Source: Histoplasma ohiense | Lineage: Eukaryota > Ascomycota > Eurotiomycetes > Onygenales > Ajellomycetaceae | Direction of reading: 5' to 3' | Length of the DNA stretch: 64,000 nucleotides | NCBI GenBank assembly: GCA_017607445.1 | Contig: JAEVHH010000006.1 | Coordinates: 1,054,001 to 1,118,000, forward strand | Part shown: positions 22,713 to 35,309 of the stretch, one piece after another | How positions within the stretch are numbered: position 1 is the first letter of the stretch | Layout of the letters: every line of letters begins with the position of its first letter | Made by a program: the position numbers and the translations under genes | Notes under the pieces: model-generated | Told to the model about the DNA's origin: nothing | Databases searched by the model: none | The model's input: the letters and a program-made list of their open reading frames with translations, nothing else

Positions 22713-23855
22713 ATGACCAAAATACTGCTGGGCACACTTGCTACGGAGCTGTTGCTCCACATATTTCACTCCTGCAGCGCAGTCGCCGATGTTCTGAACC
22801 TCTCCTTAACCTGTCGTCGCCTGCATGATGTATTCTCTGCTTCGCAAAAGCTTCCCATACTTGCCAACGCCGTGGAGGCCGAGTTTGGACCCCTGGAAGA
22901 TATAATACAACTGGTCACTCAAAATACCAGCCAGCCTACGCATGTATCTCGTGAGGCACCGATATCCCTCGCTTTGATCCAACAAGCTGTCGAAGTTGGC
23001 CGCGTCGCCAAGAAATGGGAGGTGATCTATCCAATCAAGAAGTGGAAGGTGGATTTTGAAAATCGTCGAGTCTTGGACATCCATGAATGTTTCGTGCTAC
23101 GTCGAGCCGCATACCGTCTTTGGCTGTACTCGAGGGCCTTCCACTGTCAATTATTTCCGCGAACCAGTCGCACTCTCCCTTCTGTCGTCCGTGAGCGGGC
23201 TGAACTCTTGCACAACTGGCCCACGAGCGAGCTAGCTGAGATCGAAGATTTTCGATTGGTTATGCGTGAGGTTGTACAGAGCCAGATCTGCCCGAGCAAT
23301 GAGACGATCCAAAGAAAGTTTAAGAAAAGGTTCCCGGAGAACACACCGACAACAACTCATATCCACCTAAACTATCGTTCACTGACACCGCCCCCCTTGT
23401 TCCCACTCCTCAACTTCCACGCCAAACCAGCACCTACCTTGTCGTCTATCGATAGGAATAATTGCCATTTCCACGCCCTGCCAACATCTCGCGACAATAG
23501 CATCAACAGCAACAACATTGTCACCTCGACAGTTAACAAATACGCAACCAAATTCCGCTCCGATCTCTACCACGAGCCCGGAATGGAAGGTTGGGGCGAC
23601 CAGATTCACCATTACTATGTGGTCGAGGACATGATGAAGCTGGACCCGTCACAGGTTATATGGTTGAGAGAAAACGCCCCCCTCAAGGAACAGGTAGAAA
23701 GCTACGTTCGATCGATGGGCGACTGGTTCGACAATAATGGCGAGACATTCGGGCAAACGCTGGAATGGGTAATGGGTGAACGTGGAAGGGATTATATGGA
23801 GTTGCATTTTTCGATTGTTGATGGGGAAGCAGGTATTGCGAAATTGAAAAGCTGA
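22713..23855 (+). CDS. F-box domain protein
   Basis: A single-exon gene of 380 residues. Residues about 5-45 (LATELLLHIFHSC...LNLSLTCRRLHDVFSA) form an F-box, which binds Skp1 in SCF ubiquitin ligases. The rest has no leucine-rich or WD repeats that I can see. It has a middle region rich in Arg/Trp/Leu and a Pro/Asn-rich linker (about 225-275). The C-terminal part contains ends such as EGWGDQIHHYYVVEDMMKL, of a kind common in uncharacterised Eurotiomycete F-box proteins. The substrate is unknown. Confidence 0.85.
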   Translation: MTKILLGTLATELLLHIFHSCSAVADVLNLSLTCRRLHDVFSASQKLPILANAVEAEFGPLEDIIQLVTQNTSQPTHVSREAPISLALIQQAVEVGRVAKKWEVIYPIKKWKVDFENRRVLDIHECFVLRRAAYRLWLYSRAFHCQLFPRTSRTLPSVVRERAELLHNWPTSELAEIEDFRLVMREVVQSQICPSNETIQRKFKKRFPENTPTTTHIHLNYRSLTPPPLFPLLNFHAKPAPTLSSIDRNNCHFHALPTSRDNSINSNNIVTSTVNKYATKFRSDLYHEPGMEGWGDQIHHYYVVEDMMKLDPSQVIWLRENAPLKEQVESYVRSMGDWFDNNGETFGQTLEWVMGERGRDYMELHFSIVDGEAGIAKLKS

Positions 23856-25050
23856 CGGTAATCCTTGTGGATGTAGCATCCATCGTCTTCTCTCTTTATT
23901 ATCTCCTCTGTTCTTAGCCTTAGATGTAGATATCTATATATCGTTCCGTTTGGTATATTTGGCTTTATTGCTGTTGTCCCCCTTTCCTGTTTTAGTTCGT
24001 TTTGTCGTTTGATTTACTTGTTTCGAGGTAATGTTTGGATTTTGAAGCTTAGTTTCTCCGAATGACAAGATCACACACCTATTAGGTGACGTTGATAGTG
24101 TGAACAAACTATTTTTTGCTTTTTGTTTCAAGTCGCTACGTGAAACGCCCCGTCACGGGCTGGCGCAGAACCTGCTTACAGCTTGAACCTTGGCTCTAAC
24201 GGCAATTTTTTGACCAATCTAAAACACTCACTCTGCAGATACCAGTCGACACGAAGGGGAAAAACAAGTGGGGAAAAAAAGAACAGAGATTTAGATTATT
24301 TGCAAAGAATGATTAGCAGCCATGGAAAGAAGGGGGGCAAATCGGCAAATCGAAGGGTTAAAATAAAGAATGTGGAATTGCAGGAACAAAAAAAAATATA
24401 TAGAAGAAACAAAAGGTGGGAAAAGAGTGGGCAAAAAAGAGAATGGAATGTTGGTGGTGAAAAGCCAAACCTGTAAAACAAATCAACAATGGGAGGAACT
24501 TGAAGGCAAACGACAAAACTAAGCCCAACCCGCAAATCCCCCAAACCATTTATCCCATCCCGTGTGGCCAATAAACATTCAATTCCAGAAGCAGGACATC
24601 CATCATCAGAACTCCTTTGAGCTCTTCAGGTATCCTTTCCCGTGCTCATTAAATTTCACCTTTATAACGTTGGCTTTTTTTCTCATCACGCTGCTGTCCT
24701 GAGGTCGTAGAATGACAGAAAAGGAGAAGATGATTTGGGAAGCGGCGAAAATAAAATAAGAAAACAAAATGTGGGAGAAGTAAATACATGGACACGGCAT
24801 GGCATGACACAAACAGAAAAAAACGTCAGGTGGTTCTTCAAGTTAAATCGACCGTGGCGACCAGAGAAAGGAAAATAAAATAGAATAGAATAGAATAAAA
24901 TGAAGCCGCCATCCGTCGAGATGAAGACCCCAACGTTATAAAAGCACCGGTTATTCTAAGTCTCGCCACCGCCAGCCTTTCCCGGGAGAAGGCGCTTTCT
25001 GCCAGAACAGTGATTCCAGAATGGTTTCTAAAGGGTTTGCGTTCTTTTCT
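23856..25050. other. Convergent 3' region between the F-box gene and Rab11
   Basis: A/G-rich sequence on the plus strand (about 24240-24470), with an AATAG-type repeat at about 24882-24900. Open frames here are compositional. No gene is recognised. Confidence 0.45.
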
Positions 25051-26070
25051 TTAGCAGCACTTCTGCTTCGCATCTGCATCCTGCGACTTCGTGATCTCTA
25101 CCACCTTGCGGTCACCGAGAGGGTTCTGTCCTGAGTTACCATTCTCGAGGGCCTTGCTGGAAACGATGCGGTAGATTTCTTAAGACGCCCCGTTAGTTGT
25201 GTTTTGTCCAGTGGGGAAGAGGGAAATATGGAGTTGGTAGAGTAAATGGTAGTTGGGTTACCTGTAAGAATATTTTGGAATGCGAGCTCAACATTCGTGG
25301 CGTCAAGGGCGGACGTTTCGATGAAGGACAACTTCCTTGCCTCTGTTTTATGGGTTAGATAACCAGTGGAATAAGAGAGCCGCCAACCCAGGCCCGGGAG
25401 GAAGGAGTGGCATGGGAAGTAAGCGACAGCATACCGGCAAATTCCGCGCCTTGATCAGTTTTAATAGCCCGGACATGTTTTTGATCGATCTTATTTCCGA
25501 CGAGCATGATGACAATGTTCTTGTCGGCATGTTCCCGTAACTCCTTCAACCATCGCTCGCAGTTTGCGAAAGTCTGTTCTTTAGTCGTATCATATACAAG
25601 AAGGGCTCCCACTGCGCCACGGTAATATGCGGATGTAATAGCCCTGTACCGCTCCTGGCCTGCAGTATCCCAAATCTGAGCTTTGATCGTCTTGCCGTCT
25701 ACCTGAATAGAGCGGGTTGCGAACTCGACACCGATGGTGGACTTCGAATCGAGGTTGAATTCATTCCGGGTGAATCGGCTTAACAGGTTGGATTTCCCGA
25801 CACCGGAATCTCCGATAAGAACCACTATGTTCCCCGAGTAAAGCAAAGATACTGGTCAGTTATACAGAACAATTTTGTGCTTCGTTGATAAGGTGTCAGG
25901 ACGTAGGAAGGAGCCCGGTGGTGGCGTCGTGGTGGAGTGTCGCAAAGCTGGTGAAGAACTTACCTTTGAAAAGGAACTGGAAGTTGCAGAACTGTTAGAG
26001 ACTATCACACAATCAAATATAGTGGAGGAGGGCAAGAAGAATGACTTACATCATATTCGTCGTTAGCCAT
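25051..26070 (-). CDS. ypt31: Rab GTPase of the Rab11/Ypt31 family
   Basis: Five exons: 26070-26050, 25976-25964, 25824-25435, 25342-25262, 25178-25051, giving 210 residues. The second exon is only 13 bases. Motifs are the P-loop GDSGVGKS, the switch I part STIGVEFATRSI, switch II WDTAGQERYRAITSAYYRGA, NKID, and ETSAL. The C-terminus KQKCC is the double geranylgeranylation site. Rab11/Ypt31 acts at the trans-Golgi and recycling endosomes in exocytic vesicle formation and hyphal tip growth. The sequence RSIQVDGKTIKAQIWDTAGQ is typical of this subfamily rather than Rab8/Sec4. It shares a 700-base divergent promoter with the chromodomain gene. Confidence 0.94.
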
Positions 26071-26772
26071 TAGGGAGGATGGAGAGGTGGAAGAGTCGAA
26101 GTCTCTCTTCAAGGGGAACGGGATTTAATAAGTGTGTGTCGTTTCTGCGTGATTAAAGTGACTTTAGACAACGATGAGCTGGAAGCAGGATGCTGGGGCG
26201 ATAAAGGGGTACGGTTCGTCTGTCAGTCAATGACCGTCAAGAAGGATCAGTAAGTTGGATGGTGTGTTGACAAGAGAACCACAAGAAGGCAACGAGATTA
26301 TCCAATAGATGAAGCTGCGTTGGCTTGAAGTTCGAAGAGGGTGAGAGTGGCAGAAAAGAAAGGTAACTGGTACCTTACATCCCAGGTATATATGGTGGCA
26401 CTTTTGGTATCGGATACATATGTTTTTTTTTTCGGGCGGAAACCTGGCTTCTTGCTGATTCAACACTTAGTCAGCCGCTTTTGTTCGGGGGGTCGATTGA
26501 CTGACGGCGGAATGAAATTCACTCTCTACAGGGCTCTAATCCAGTAACTGACATATTTCGCTTTTGTCGGCTCAAGACCTTTGTCATTTCATTGAGAGCC
26601 GGAATTTCACAGACACTACGGAGGAGTACTTACATCCATAGGTTATCGGAGAAGGGCCATTTATGCGATAATGATCGAAAACACGACGCGGTCAAGTCCA
26701 TGATGTGAATCCTTCCATTCATATGTTTCACTTTTTTTTTGACCTTGGTGTGGCCGGCAAGTGTTTTTTGCT
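26071..26772. promoter_or_regulatory. Divergent Rab11 / chromodomain gene promoter
   Basis: A 702-base region between two divergent starts. No distinctive element beyond short T-runs is recognised, and the open frames in it lack family features. Confidence 0.4.
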
Positions 26773-29700
26773 ATGACTTCCAAGAGGGTGCAAACTGGAG
26801 CTACAAGTGACGAAGACGATGATATTTCGATTACTTCAACTGTTGGCAGTGAGCCACAGTCTGAATATGAAGTGGAATCTATTCTTGCTCAAAAGAGCTT
26901 TCCAAATGGTGATGCGTATCTGGTAAAATGGGCTGGCTATCCGTTGGAGAGGGCAACATGGGAGCCGGAGGACTCATTTTGTGATCCCAATATTTTGCTG
27001 GCATGGAGGAGGAAAATCGCATCTGGGGAGCATGAGTCGTTAGGTGTGGATGTGGATGATCTGGCACGCAGGATTGAGGAAATTGAAAGTGCAAAACTCG
27101 ACAGGCGTCGCAGGCGTTGGGCAAAGCGCATTCGTCTCGGGATCCCGGCATCCCCTTTGACTGATGGTTCTGATGCCGTTTCTGCTGGCCAGGACAGCGA
27201 CTCAAACCTTGATGACTTTATCGTTGACGATGATGTTGATGTGGAGGGCGAAGATGAAGAAGAAGGGTGGCAGCCATTGCGGAGGAAACGACAACGCTCA
27301 TCCAGCACCAAAACAACAACCCTCCGCGCAGGAATGGCTGCTTCTCCTTCGCTGCCCAGTGGCACCCCAAGCAAACGTCAGATTCCGGCTTCAATAGCGC
27401 CATCATCGACTGGGTTTCCGAACAAAAGGAAGAAAATCGATACGACTTCGACAAGCAGATCTCCTGCAACTAATAATCAATCCACACAGTCTTCAAAACC
27501 GACATCGTTATTAAAGCAAGGACAAACTTCAAAGGACTCTCAGAATGCTCCTGCACGCCACCAAACGCGGCCAACTTTGAAGGTACAAACCTCATCCTCC
27601 ACTAATCCTTCGTCCTCAGAACCTACACAATCTGCGAAGTCGACTGCGCAGGTCAAAGGGCCCTTGATCCCCACTGGGCCAGCGAACCGAACTGTTCCCG
27701 TCCTCACAAAAAATCAAAATGCGTCAAAGCCAAAACTCTTCCGCAATTTATCCTCTAAAAACAGATATGAGAAAACCATGCGGCGGGACGTAATACCAGA
27801 TATAAGGCAACTGGATTTAAGACCACCAGGCAAATGGGTTGCGTCCCAGAATGATAAAACTCCGCTATCTGCATCGCCGTCCCGACTGCATGCACCTCGC
27901 AATTCAGAAAGCTTCGTTGATCAAAACGGTCCCCACCGTGATGCTAACGATCATTCTCATTCTCAAGGCAGTCCAGGGGTAGATGGGCCAGTTGAGGCGA
28001 GGAGCAGTTGCCAGCCAGATCAGCTCCAACTCGCCCCGGTACAATCGCCATCAAAATTGCTTCATAAATGCTCTCCTAGTAGTTGCAGTCCGGGAACATC
28101 TGTTCTCCCATCGGTATTTTCTCCAAGCAAAGCCAATTCCATAGAATTATATGATAAAGGTCCACCAAAGGGAATGAAAGGAACTGGGACCGGTTTCCAA
28201 TCACAGGCAAAAGCCGTTGTCCACCTCCGATTTGGACCAACGGGCAAGGAAATAGGCGATGTCAGATTGGGAGGCCTGACAAGAAAAACGGTTCGGCAAT
28301 TGTTACTCCTTAAATCACAAAACAAGATTGATATGCATTTTAAAGATGTGTGCAACCTTGACCAATACAGACAATTGTGTGACAGAGTAGGTTTCCCATT
28401 TCTTGACACAAACCAAAAATATTAGTATTAAACCCTTACTGATTATACAGAGAAAAAACATAAAATACTGCAGTGGCTGGGTACTTGCGTCTGGCGATAC
28501 TACCTCCGCAGTTAATGAACTAGCGAACTACTTGAGGGACAATGGGTTGGCTGCTTTATGGTACCACCCAAGTGAGGATGTCTCTACGGTTATCATAGCC
28601 TTTGCTTCGGATTGTCCAGATTGGAATTTTTTAAACGGATCGAATGAGTATCCATTTGCGAGGCTCCGGATTGCTGTACGGAGTGCTCTCGCTCTTGTTA
28701 GTAGCCTTCGGCCCATCGATGCTAAGGAAGCACCATACCATGCCGGCGAACGCAACACGAGCAGGGAGGAAAACCGCCTTTCCATGAACCTGCAGCCAGC
28801 GCACCCGGTAGAGTCGATGGCGAAGGAAGATGAAAAAAACACCTCACTATCGAAATGCTTAATTGCCGCCAACGGAGCTGTGGATATTGAATCCGTTTTC
28901 CGAGACCGGTTCGGCATCACGTATGATGAGCTGAGCGTTGTGAATACCATTAAGAAAGAACGCGCCGCGCGAGCATTTTACTTACATTTCCCACTCGAGG
29001 TGGAAGATGAATTCCAACTGGTCTTGCACTTCTTAAAACATTATGATATGGTTGCATTCTCTAATCGCATTGAGGGTGATTGGGAAAAGTTTGTGAAGAC
29101 TGCAACAACAGGCACTATTCTGGTGAGTTTTGCTTTTTTTTTTTTTTTTTTCTTCTAATTACCAATGAAACATCAAATTTTACATATCCACGCCAAATTA
29201 ACCATTCTACTTGAAATGACAGTTCCATCAGAAATTCGTTCATTATGAAAATATGCCGATGCTTGCGAAGCTTTTACGAGCTTCCGTGAACGTGTTCAAT
29301 ATCTCTCTTTCCGAGCCTATTAAATACCTTGATCATGACAGCCACCTCCAAAGACTGTTCCCACATGGAGGAATTATTCTAATGACCGAAGACTTCATAT
29401 TGAAAGAATCAGAAGCGGCCTTAAAAGTTCTAAACTGGTTCGGAAATTTCATAGGGAGAAAGTTCCCTGGGACTTGGAAGATGTTTCTACGGCCGAACGT
29501 GCAGCACTGGCTGTTTGATCTTTGTGGAAGTTGGCCAGACGACACGTGGGTCACCTCGTTCTTTGCTCCCCCTTATTGGTTTTGTTTTTAGAGACTAATA
29601 TTGACTTTGGTTTGTTTTTTCCCTTGTCTAGACTGTGGAAGATGTACCAGACGATCAAGAACCTCATTCCAGAATATCCCGTAGGACACTACAACACCTA

Positions 29701-30312
29701 CCGGCGCGAGGGCTCGCCGGAATCATTAGACGGACTCACGGATGATGAGGGGCAGCATCACCCCTTCATCTCAACTCGCATGATACCGGATTACGGCTCA
29801 CGTCGCGCGGACGACCACCCGAATATCCCCAAAGGACTAACGCAAAAAGAGAGAGATGCCGATCACCTCATCGAATATTTTGCGGGTTATGCGTTGATCA
29901 ATGCGGAAAGATTTCGACGGTTTGTAGTGTTAACCACATATAAGCCGCAGCCGCGATGGCAAGCGTGGACCCATGTATGTAACAACCAATATCTCCCCGG
30001 CAATCCGATTAACAACACTTGCGTGTGAAAGTGAGCAGGCATTTCAAGCTAACTTAATCCAAATCTCTCTGGCCTTTCCCTCCCACAAATCAGATCGAAA
30101 TCATGCGCTACCCAGAATTCAAGCGAGAACTCATGGCATCCCCTACACACAACGCCAGCAATAGCCAAAGTGGTAAAAATAATAAGAATGGCCAATACAC
30201 CCATCATTCCGTTCCCAGCTCCGGGCATGGCGGTGGTCATGGGCACGACCGCGAGAAGGTCCCAACGACAGCCTTAGAGGCAGGGCCAATAGATGCTTCG
30301 CGCGGGAAATAG
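26773..30312 (+). CDS. Chromodomain protein, Chp1-like
   Basis: Five exons: 26773-28386, 28451-29122, 29223-29545, 29632-29974, 30094-30312, giving 1056 residues. Residues about 31-80 are a chromodomain: EYEVESILAQ, then AYLVKWAGYPLERATWEP with the aromatic cage positions Y/W/W-type, which predicts binding of methylated histone H3 tails. An Arg-rich helix, an acidic patch (DDFIVDDDVDVEGEDEEE) and a long Ser/Pro/Lys-rich disordered region follow. The C-terminal half is folded-looking. One region begins VVHLRFGPTGKEIGDVRLGG and contains GWVLASGDTTSAVNELANYL, followed by an alpha/beta region around HGGIILMTEDFILKES. That order (chromodomain, linker, beta-barrel-like, PIN-like) recalls fission yeast Chp1 of the RITS complex, but this parallel is inference. 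The start is the ATG at 26773. Confidence 0.8.
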
Positions 30313-32726
30313 CAATAATGATACCAGCCCGCGTTACTCCCCCAGTCACATGTGAGAGTGCACGGAGCTGGTAAAAATGGTAAAGGGATGAAAATTTAAT
30401 TGGATGAAATGGAAATGGGATATCATGATGCATTGCCTGGGTATTCAGTGTTCGAATAAAGGGCCCCCACTTTCTAGATTCCAGACTGCTGTTTTATTTT
30501 ATTTTATTTTATTTTTCTGGTTACTAGCGGTTTTTGTGGCATGTTGTGCGCATTACGGGCTTATTTGACACAATCTGCACTGTCAGTATACATCACAACA
30601 TCTCTTCTATCAAATTGACTTTGTATATTAGCTTATTCTTAAGTTGAAAAAAAAAAAGAGAGAGAGAGAGAGAATTTATTCACTTCATAAAAGAAATAAA
30701 TACAACATCAATTTACTTCTGAGATGGAAATACTGATTCTTCTTCAGAATACTATTTAAAATTTTTAAAAATGAAAATATTTATTTTTAAATATAGTTTG
30801 AATTTTAAAGAATGTCTCATTTCATTATATTCTCTATTATTTATTATAAATTTCATTGAATAAATTAAGAAAATTTTTAAAACTTTTGTTCAATACAAAA
30901 ACTGGAAATGAATTCTTGATTGAATATTTGAAAGAGTCAACTATTGCTACAAGATTTCAATTGAATTAACTTATGCAATCAACTCTTCTTCATGCCGGAG
31001 TTGTTGGCCAGAATGTTGATGATAAATTACATTATTTACATGAAAGCATTTAAACTGATAACTATCTAGTTATCCCTTTCCCGCCACCTTCCTCCCCAAG
31101 CTTCTCTGCGGGAAAATGTTACACGCTGATCAACTGGAGCTCTTGATCATTATACAATGCTTAGAAGAATACATCAATTTATCAAACAAAGTACACTGTA
31201 TCTTTCCATGCAATTTTTATTGCAAAATTTGAAGTTTTGATTGCGTGATTGTGTTTTCTGTTTTTAATCCCCTTTTTCAATATCTGGAATATACCCACCA
31301 CCCCCTTTCGTTTCTACGGCGAAATGCAGTTTTTTCCTTCAAAGGATAATATATCTTGCGTCCGAAATCTTCTTCCTCTATGCCACCGTCGGCTTATCTT
31401 CATTTTCTCCTCAACGCTCCAATGTGTGAAATTACAACAATGATATGATAGCACATCCAGGGTCGTAGTGAGAAAAGGCATCTGTATCTCTCAACTCCGC
31501 CGCCATGGGCATCATACACTCGACTTGAAAGCCATACATAGATCATGGGCAAAAATCACGACACCTTATTCTTGCCAGAATGAATCCTGCTATCATTGTA
31601 GGCCTGAGCATGTATGGATATCCACACGTGGTTATGTCCACGTTTTCAGGGATACATTGCCGCTAGCTCGAATAAGAATAACTCCGGGCTAGTTAGGTGG
31701 CAGTCGTAGTCCTACAGAGAGCGCGAGAATCACTCCTATTTCACACTTGTTAAGGACCAGGGAAGGTGTTCTTGAAAAACTGATCACGGGAAGAAGAAAA
31801 TATCCGTATGAACATTGCAAGGAAGTCATCCGAAGGAAGCAAGCAATATGGGAATAGTGTGGAAGCAAGCAATATGGGAATAGTGTGGAAGCAGCTATTA
31901 TGACGATGCGGAAAAACAGTTAGAAACCAACATTGGGCTGGCTGTGTGTTGGACCTTTCAACCCACCCAGCTGACTGCCTACATTCAACGGAATAAAGTT
32001 GCATTGATTGATTGAAATACATCAAGCCAAATTTACCTACACCTGTTGACAATTTCAGTTAAGTACCAAATTAGAGTGAGGAACAAGAAATGTCATCAGC
32101 GCAGCATTCCAATGGATAGTCTAGTTATGCAAATAACTAGCTACTGTTCATGTTGAATTATGCTGAGCAAAAACAAATCCAACTTAGTCGTGGAAGTGCA
32201 AAAATAAGGATGGTAAACCAAGGGTAAGGAACGCAACCCGTGAACCGTGAAGGTTTAAATGTGAAAGCGAAAGAGAACGAAAGAGAAAGAAACGAACGGA
32301 AAACGAAACATTTGTCATGAACACATAAAACAACACGCCGATTATCCCATCGGAAGACGTAAAGTAAAAATAATCATGAGGGGACGGAAGGATTCGGAAA
32401 GGGAAAGAAATGGGAGAAACATAGATAGTGAGAAAATCATTCAAACGAAGCTCTCTGAGAAATCTTGAATGGGTGATCGATGGGGGATAAAATTAAACCA
32501 CCAAGGGGACAAAGAGCATATGTATGCAACCCTTCGTACTGAGGAATGATGACTGGTTTGAGTCCTTTTTCAAAAAAGAAAAGACAAAAGGGGCCCTCCG
32601 ATCTGAACATGGAATTCCACCCCGTCTTTCTTGCAGCAAAGAGCCCAAGATCTTAGAGAGCAGCAGTGATGTCTTCCCATAGCATAGCCAACCGTTATAG
32701 AAAGGTAAGTATCGTGCCGCCGCCGG
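30313..32726. other. AT-rich spacer between the chromodomain gene and ClpX
   Basis: The stretch at about 30640-31060 is strongly AT-rich with a (GA)n run at 30657-30673 and no usable frames, which could be RIP-eroded or relic repeat sequence. TTTTA repeats lie at 30491-30516 and a perfect 26-bp tandem duplication at 31835-31886. No gene is recognised. Confidence 0.5.
31835..31886. repeat. Perfect 26-bp tandem duplication
   Basis: The 26-base unit beginning GGAAGCAAGCAATATGGG occurs twice head to tail, at 31835-31860 and 31861-31886. Confidence 0.9.
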
Positions 32727-34689
32727 TTATGAAAACCCTCCAACAGCGGTATCCGTTCTAGCACGCAGCCTCCACTGCTCAAAGCTATTGTCATTATTCT
32801 TATTATCCCCGGTCCCCTCCTTCTGTTTTCTTATCTTCTCCTCCCACTCGCCTTCTTCTGCGGCGATCATCGCATGGAACTTGCCACCCTGACCACGGGC
32901 GAGGTATACGGCTTTCTCCTTCCGTGCAGCAACGGCCTCGGTAATGAGGACAAATTTCACGCTGGAGCCTGGTGCCTCGAACATGGCGTCACCTAGGATC
33001 ATCTCCATTTCCGTACGCAGCCCGCGTGCGCCCGTCGCCATTGACATGGCGTTACTCGCTATTTTGTGAAGGGCTGGCGTCGTGAATCGGAGTTCAATAC
33101 CCGACAATGAGAAGAGTGTGGTGTATTGGGCGAGTAATGAGTTGCGCGGTTCTGTTAGGATGCGGAGCAGGAGGTGGTGGGTGAGCTGAGAAAGAGCTGT
33201 GATTACGGGAATGCGGCCAACAAGCTCTGGGATGAAGCCGTAGGTTTGGAGGTCGACGGGCGTAAGGAGGTCAAGCGGGTTAAAGTACGTCGGTTCTTCG
33301 TCAGGCGAACCTGACCCAGACGGTAACGGTGCAGGGGTAAAGAAAGGGAGATGCTTCTTATATAGGGCTTCCTCCTCAGAGCCTGGAAGGATTGGAATAG
33401 GTGCTGTAGAAGCTGCATGCGACGAATTGTGGGAACTAAACGAGTTCGATGATGCCCGTATAGGTTGGCCGAACCCAATGGAGCCACGCGATATCCGATC
33501 CATGATCATTTTGTTGAGGCCTACGAACGCACCCGAGAAAATGAAAAGGATGTTGTCTGTCCGCACATTGTAAACTTCAGGCTTGCCAGGGAGTCCTGGT
33601 GGGGTTGAAGAGAAGGACGATCCTCCAAAATTGCTACCTGTGGTGCTTGGGCTGGAATTGTGCGATCCACCGGAACGGGAAGCATTTCGCTCTGGCTTGG
33701 CTTGAATCTGAACAGTTGTGCCTTCAATGATCTTTAGCAAAGCTTGCTGGACTCCTTCGCCGCTCACATCTTTCCCGTGGCTAACTTTTGCAGCAGCGAG
33801 CTTGTCGACCTCGTCAAGGCAGATGATGCCCCATTCTGCCTGGGCTACATCGTAATTGGCAGCAGCTAGTAATCTATGGACGCATACATCCGCATCCTCT
33901 CCAATATACCCGGCTTGTGTGAATGGAGTGCAGTCAGATATGCTGAACGGTACGGACAGCACACGAGCTAAGGTTTTGGCCATCAGAGTCTTGCCTACGC
34001 CAGATGGGCCAAGCAGTAGGATATTAGACTTCTCGAGCGTCAAAGGAGACGAGTCGATGGGGAGCGGTCCTGATCGCGCTATGTCATCATTGGTAGTTCT
34101 TTGGGTATGAATGGTCCGTTGCTGACCTGGGAATTCAGCTAGAGAGCCGAATCGGAAAGGAAAGTGAGTTAGCAAGTTCAAATCTGTCTACCAATTGCCA
34201 TCTGACAAGAAATACGTAGAATGCAAGCTACATACTCTCTACGGGATGTCCCTCCACAGACTCACGACGTGCTTGTTGTGCCTTCAATTCCTCTTTCTCT
34301 TCCTCCTGCCTCTGCAACTCCTGCACCCGTTGATAGTGATTGTAAACAGCCACACTCAACACCTTCTTAGCTCTATCCTGACCAACCACAAATTGATCCA
34401 GATGTTGTTTAAGTATTTTAGGAGTCAAGCGTGGTGCACCAAAGGAGGGTGCGGAGCCCAATGGGCCGGAAGTGGGGAGGCCCGGCTCATAGCTGCCAGT
34501 GAAAGGCTGGTTGGTGAAATCAGAGCGGTGGAATTGAGAAGGAGAAGAGCAACGGGGTGAGGTAAAGATATGACGGCGTATGGAGTAGAGGGCTAGATAC
34601 GATAGTTGGACCCGCCGACGGACGGGGGAACTTGTCGTTGTCCAGTCGAGCGGCCGAAGCGGGGATCTGAAGGGGCGGAGAAAGCTCAT
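32727..34689 (-). CDS. MCX1: Mitochondrial ClpX-type AAA+ unfoldase
   Basis: Two exons, 34689-34236 and 34138-32727, give 621 residues. The Arg/Ser-rich start MSFLRPFRSPLRPLDWTT is a mitochondrial presequence. The bacterial N-terminal zinc-binding domain is absent. The ClpX signature follows: LTPKILKQHLDQFVVGQDRAK, Walker A GPSGVGKT near residue 195, the pore loop GYIGED, Walker B IICLDEVDKL, and ELVGRIPVI. ClpX unfolds substrates in the matrix, in many organisms for the ClpP peptidase. The loop SIGF is kept after GLNKMIMDRISRG, at the position of the IGF loop that docks ClpP in bacteria. A Ser/Gly-rich insertion (about residues 295-335) separates the Walker B region from the PEVYNVRTDNILFIFSGAF segment. 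Confidence 0.93.
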
Positions 34690-35309
34690 CCAGCTAGCTT
34701 GAGCTGGGAAGCGGTGGGGTGAGTCGAAGATAAGAAATAATTGAGGACTGACACACGGATGCCAGGAATAGAGAATACAGTAGATCAGCAGCGATCAAAG
34801 ATAGCAGACCAGACCAGACCAGACCAGACCAGACCGGACAGTAGAGGAGGCGAAGTTGGAGATGTTGAAGTTGGAGATGTTGCTTGTTTGCCGCTTTATG
34901 CTTTCCCCACTAAAGGCACGCACGTGAGCGATTACGTCAGTATCCAAGCCGAGACTTCTCCGCAATTGATATACAGCATACAGAGCAAACGCCTTGCGAT
35001 ATACGAGTAGACGACACTTGGGACGATGCCAATGCTCAAAGCCGGAGTCCAATTACCCCTAAGTATGCTTCCACTCCATACAGTCTCCGGAGGGATTATA
35101 ACATATTGTTCAGGAAAAGCAGAATCGCCGTAGGGTGCCGAATTTGGGATCGACTCGGATATAGAGATGTGGCATGGATCCGCCATGGGAGATAACGTCA
35201 CTGAATTTGGCTGACTTGGCTGGTGTGTCCTGGTCAAGTTGTGGATGGTTGGCTATTGATTTTACTCCGTAGGTAGATACTGCCGCAGGAATATATATAG
35301 CCGGACCAA
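34690..35309. other. ClpX promoter and spacer
   Basis: Contains an (ACCAG)n pentanucleotide repeat at 34806-34836 and a duplicated GTTGGAGATGTTG at about 34855-34880. No gene is recognised. Confidence 0.5.
34806..34836. repeat. (GACCA)n microsatellite
   Basis: About six perfect 5-base units of ACCAG about 120 bases upstream of the ClpX start. Confidence 0.9.
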
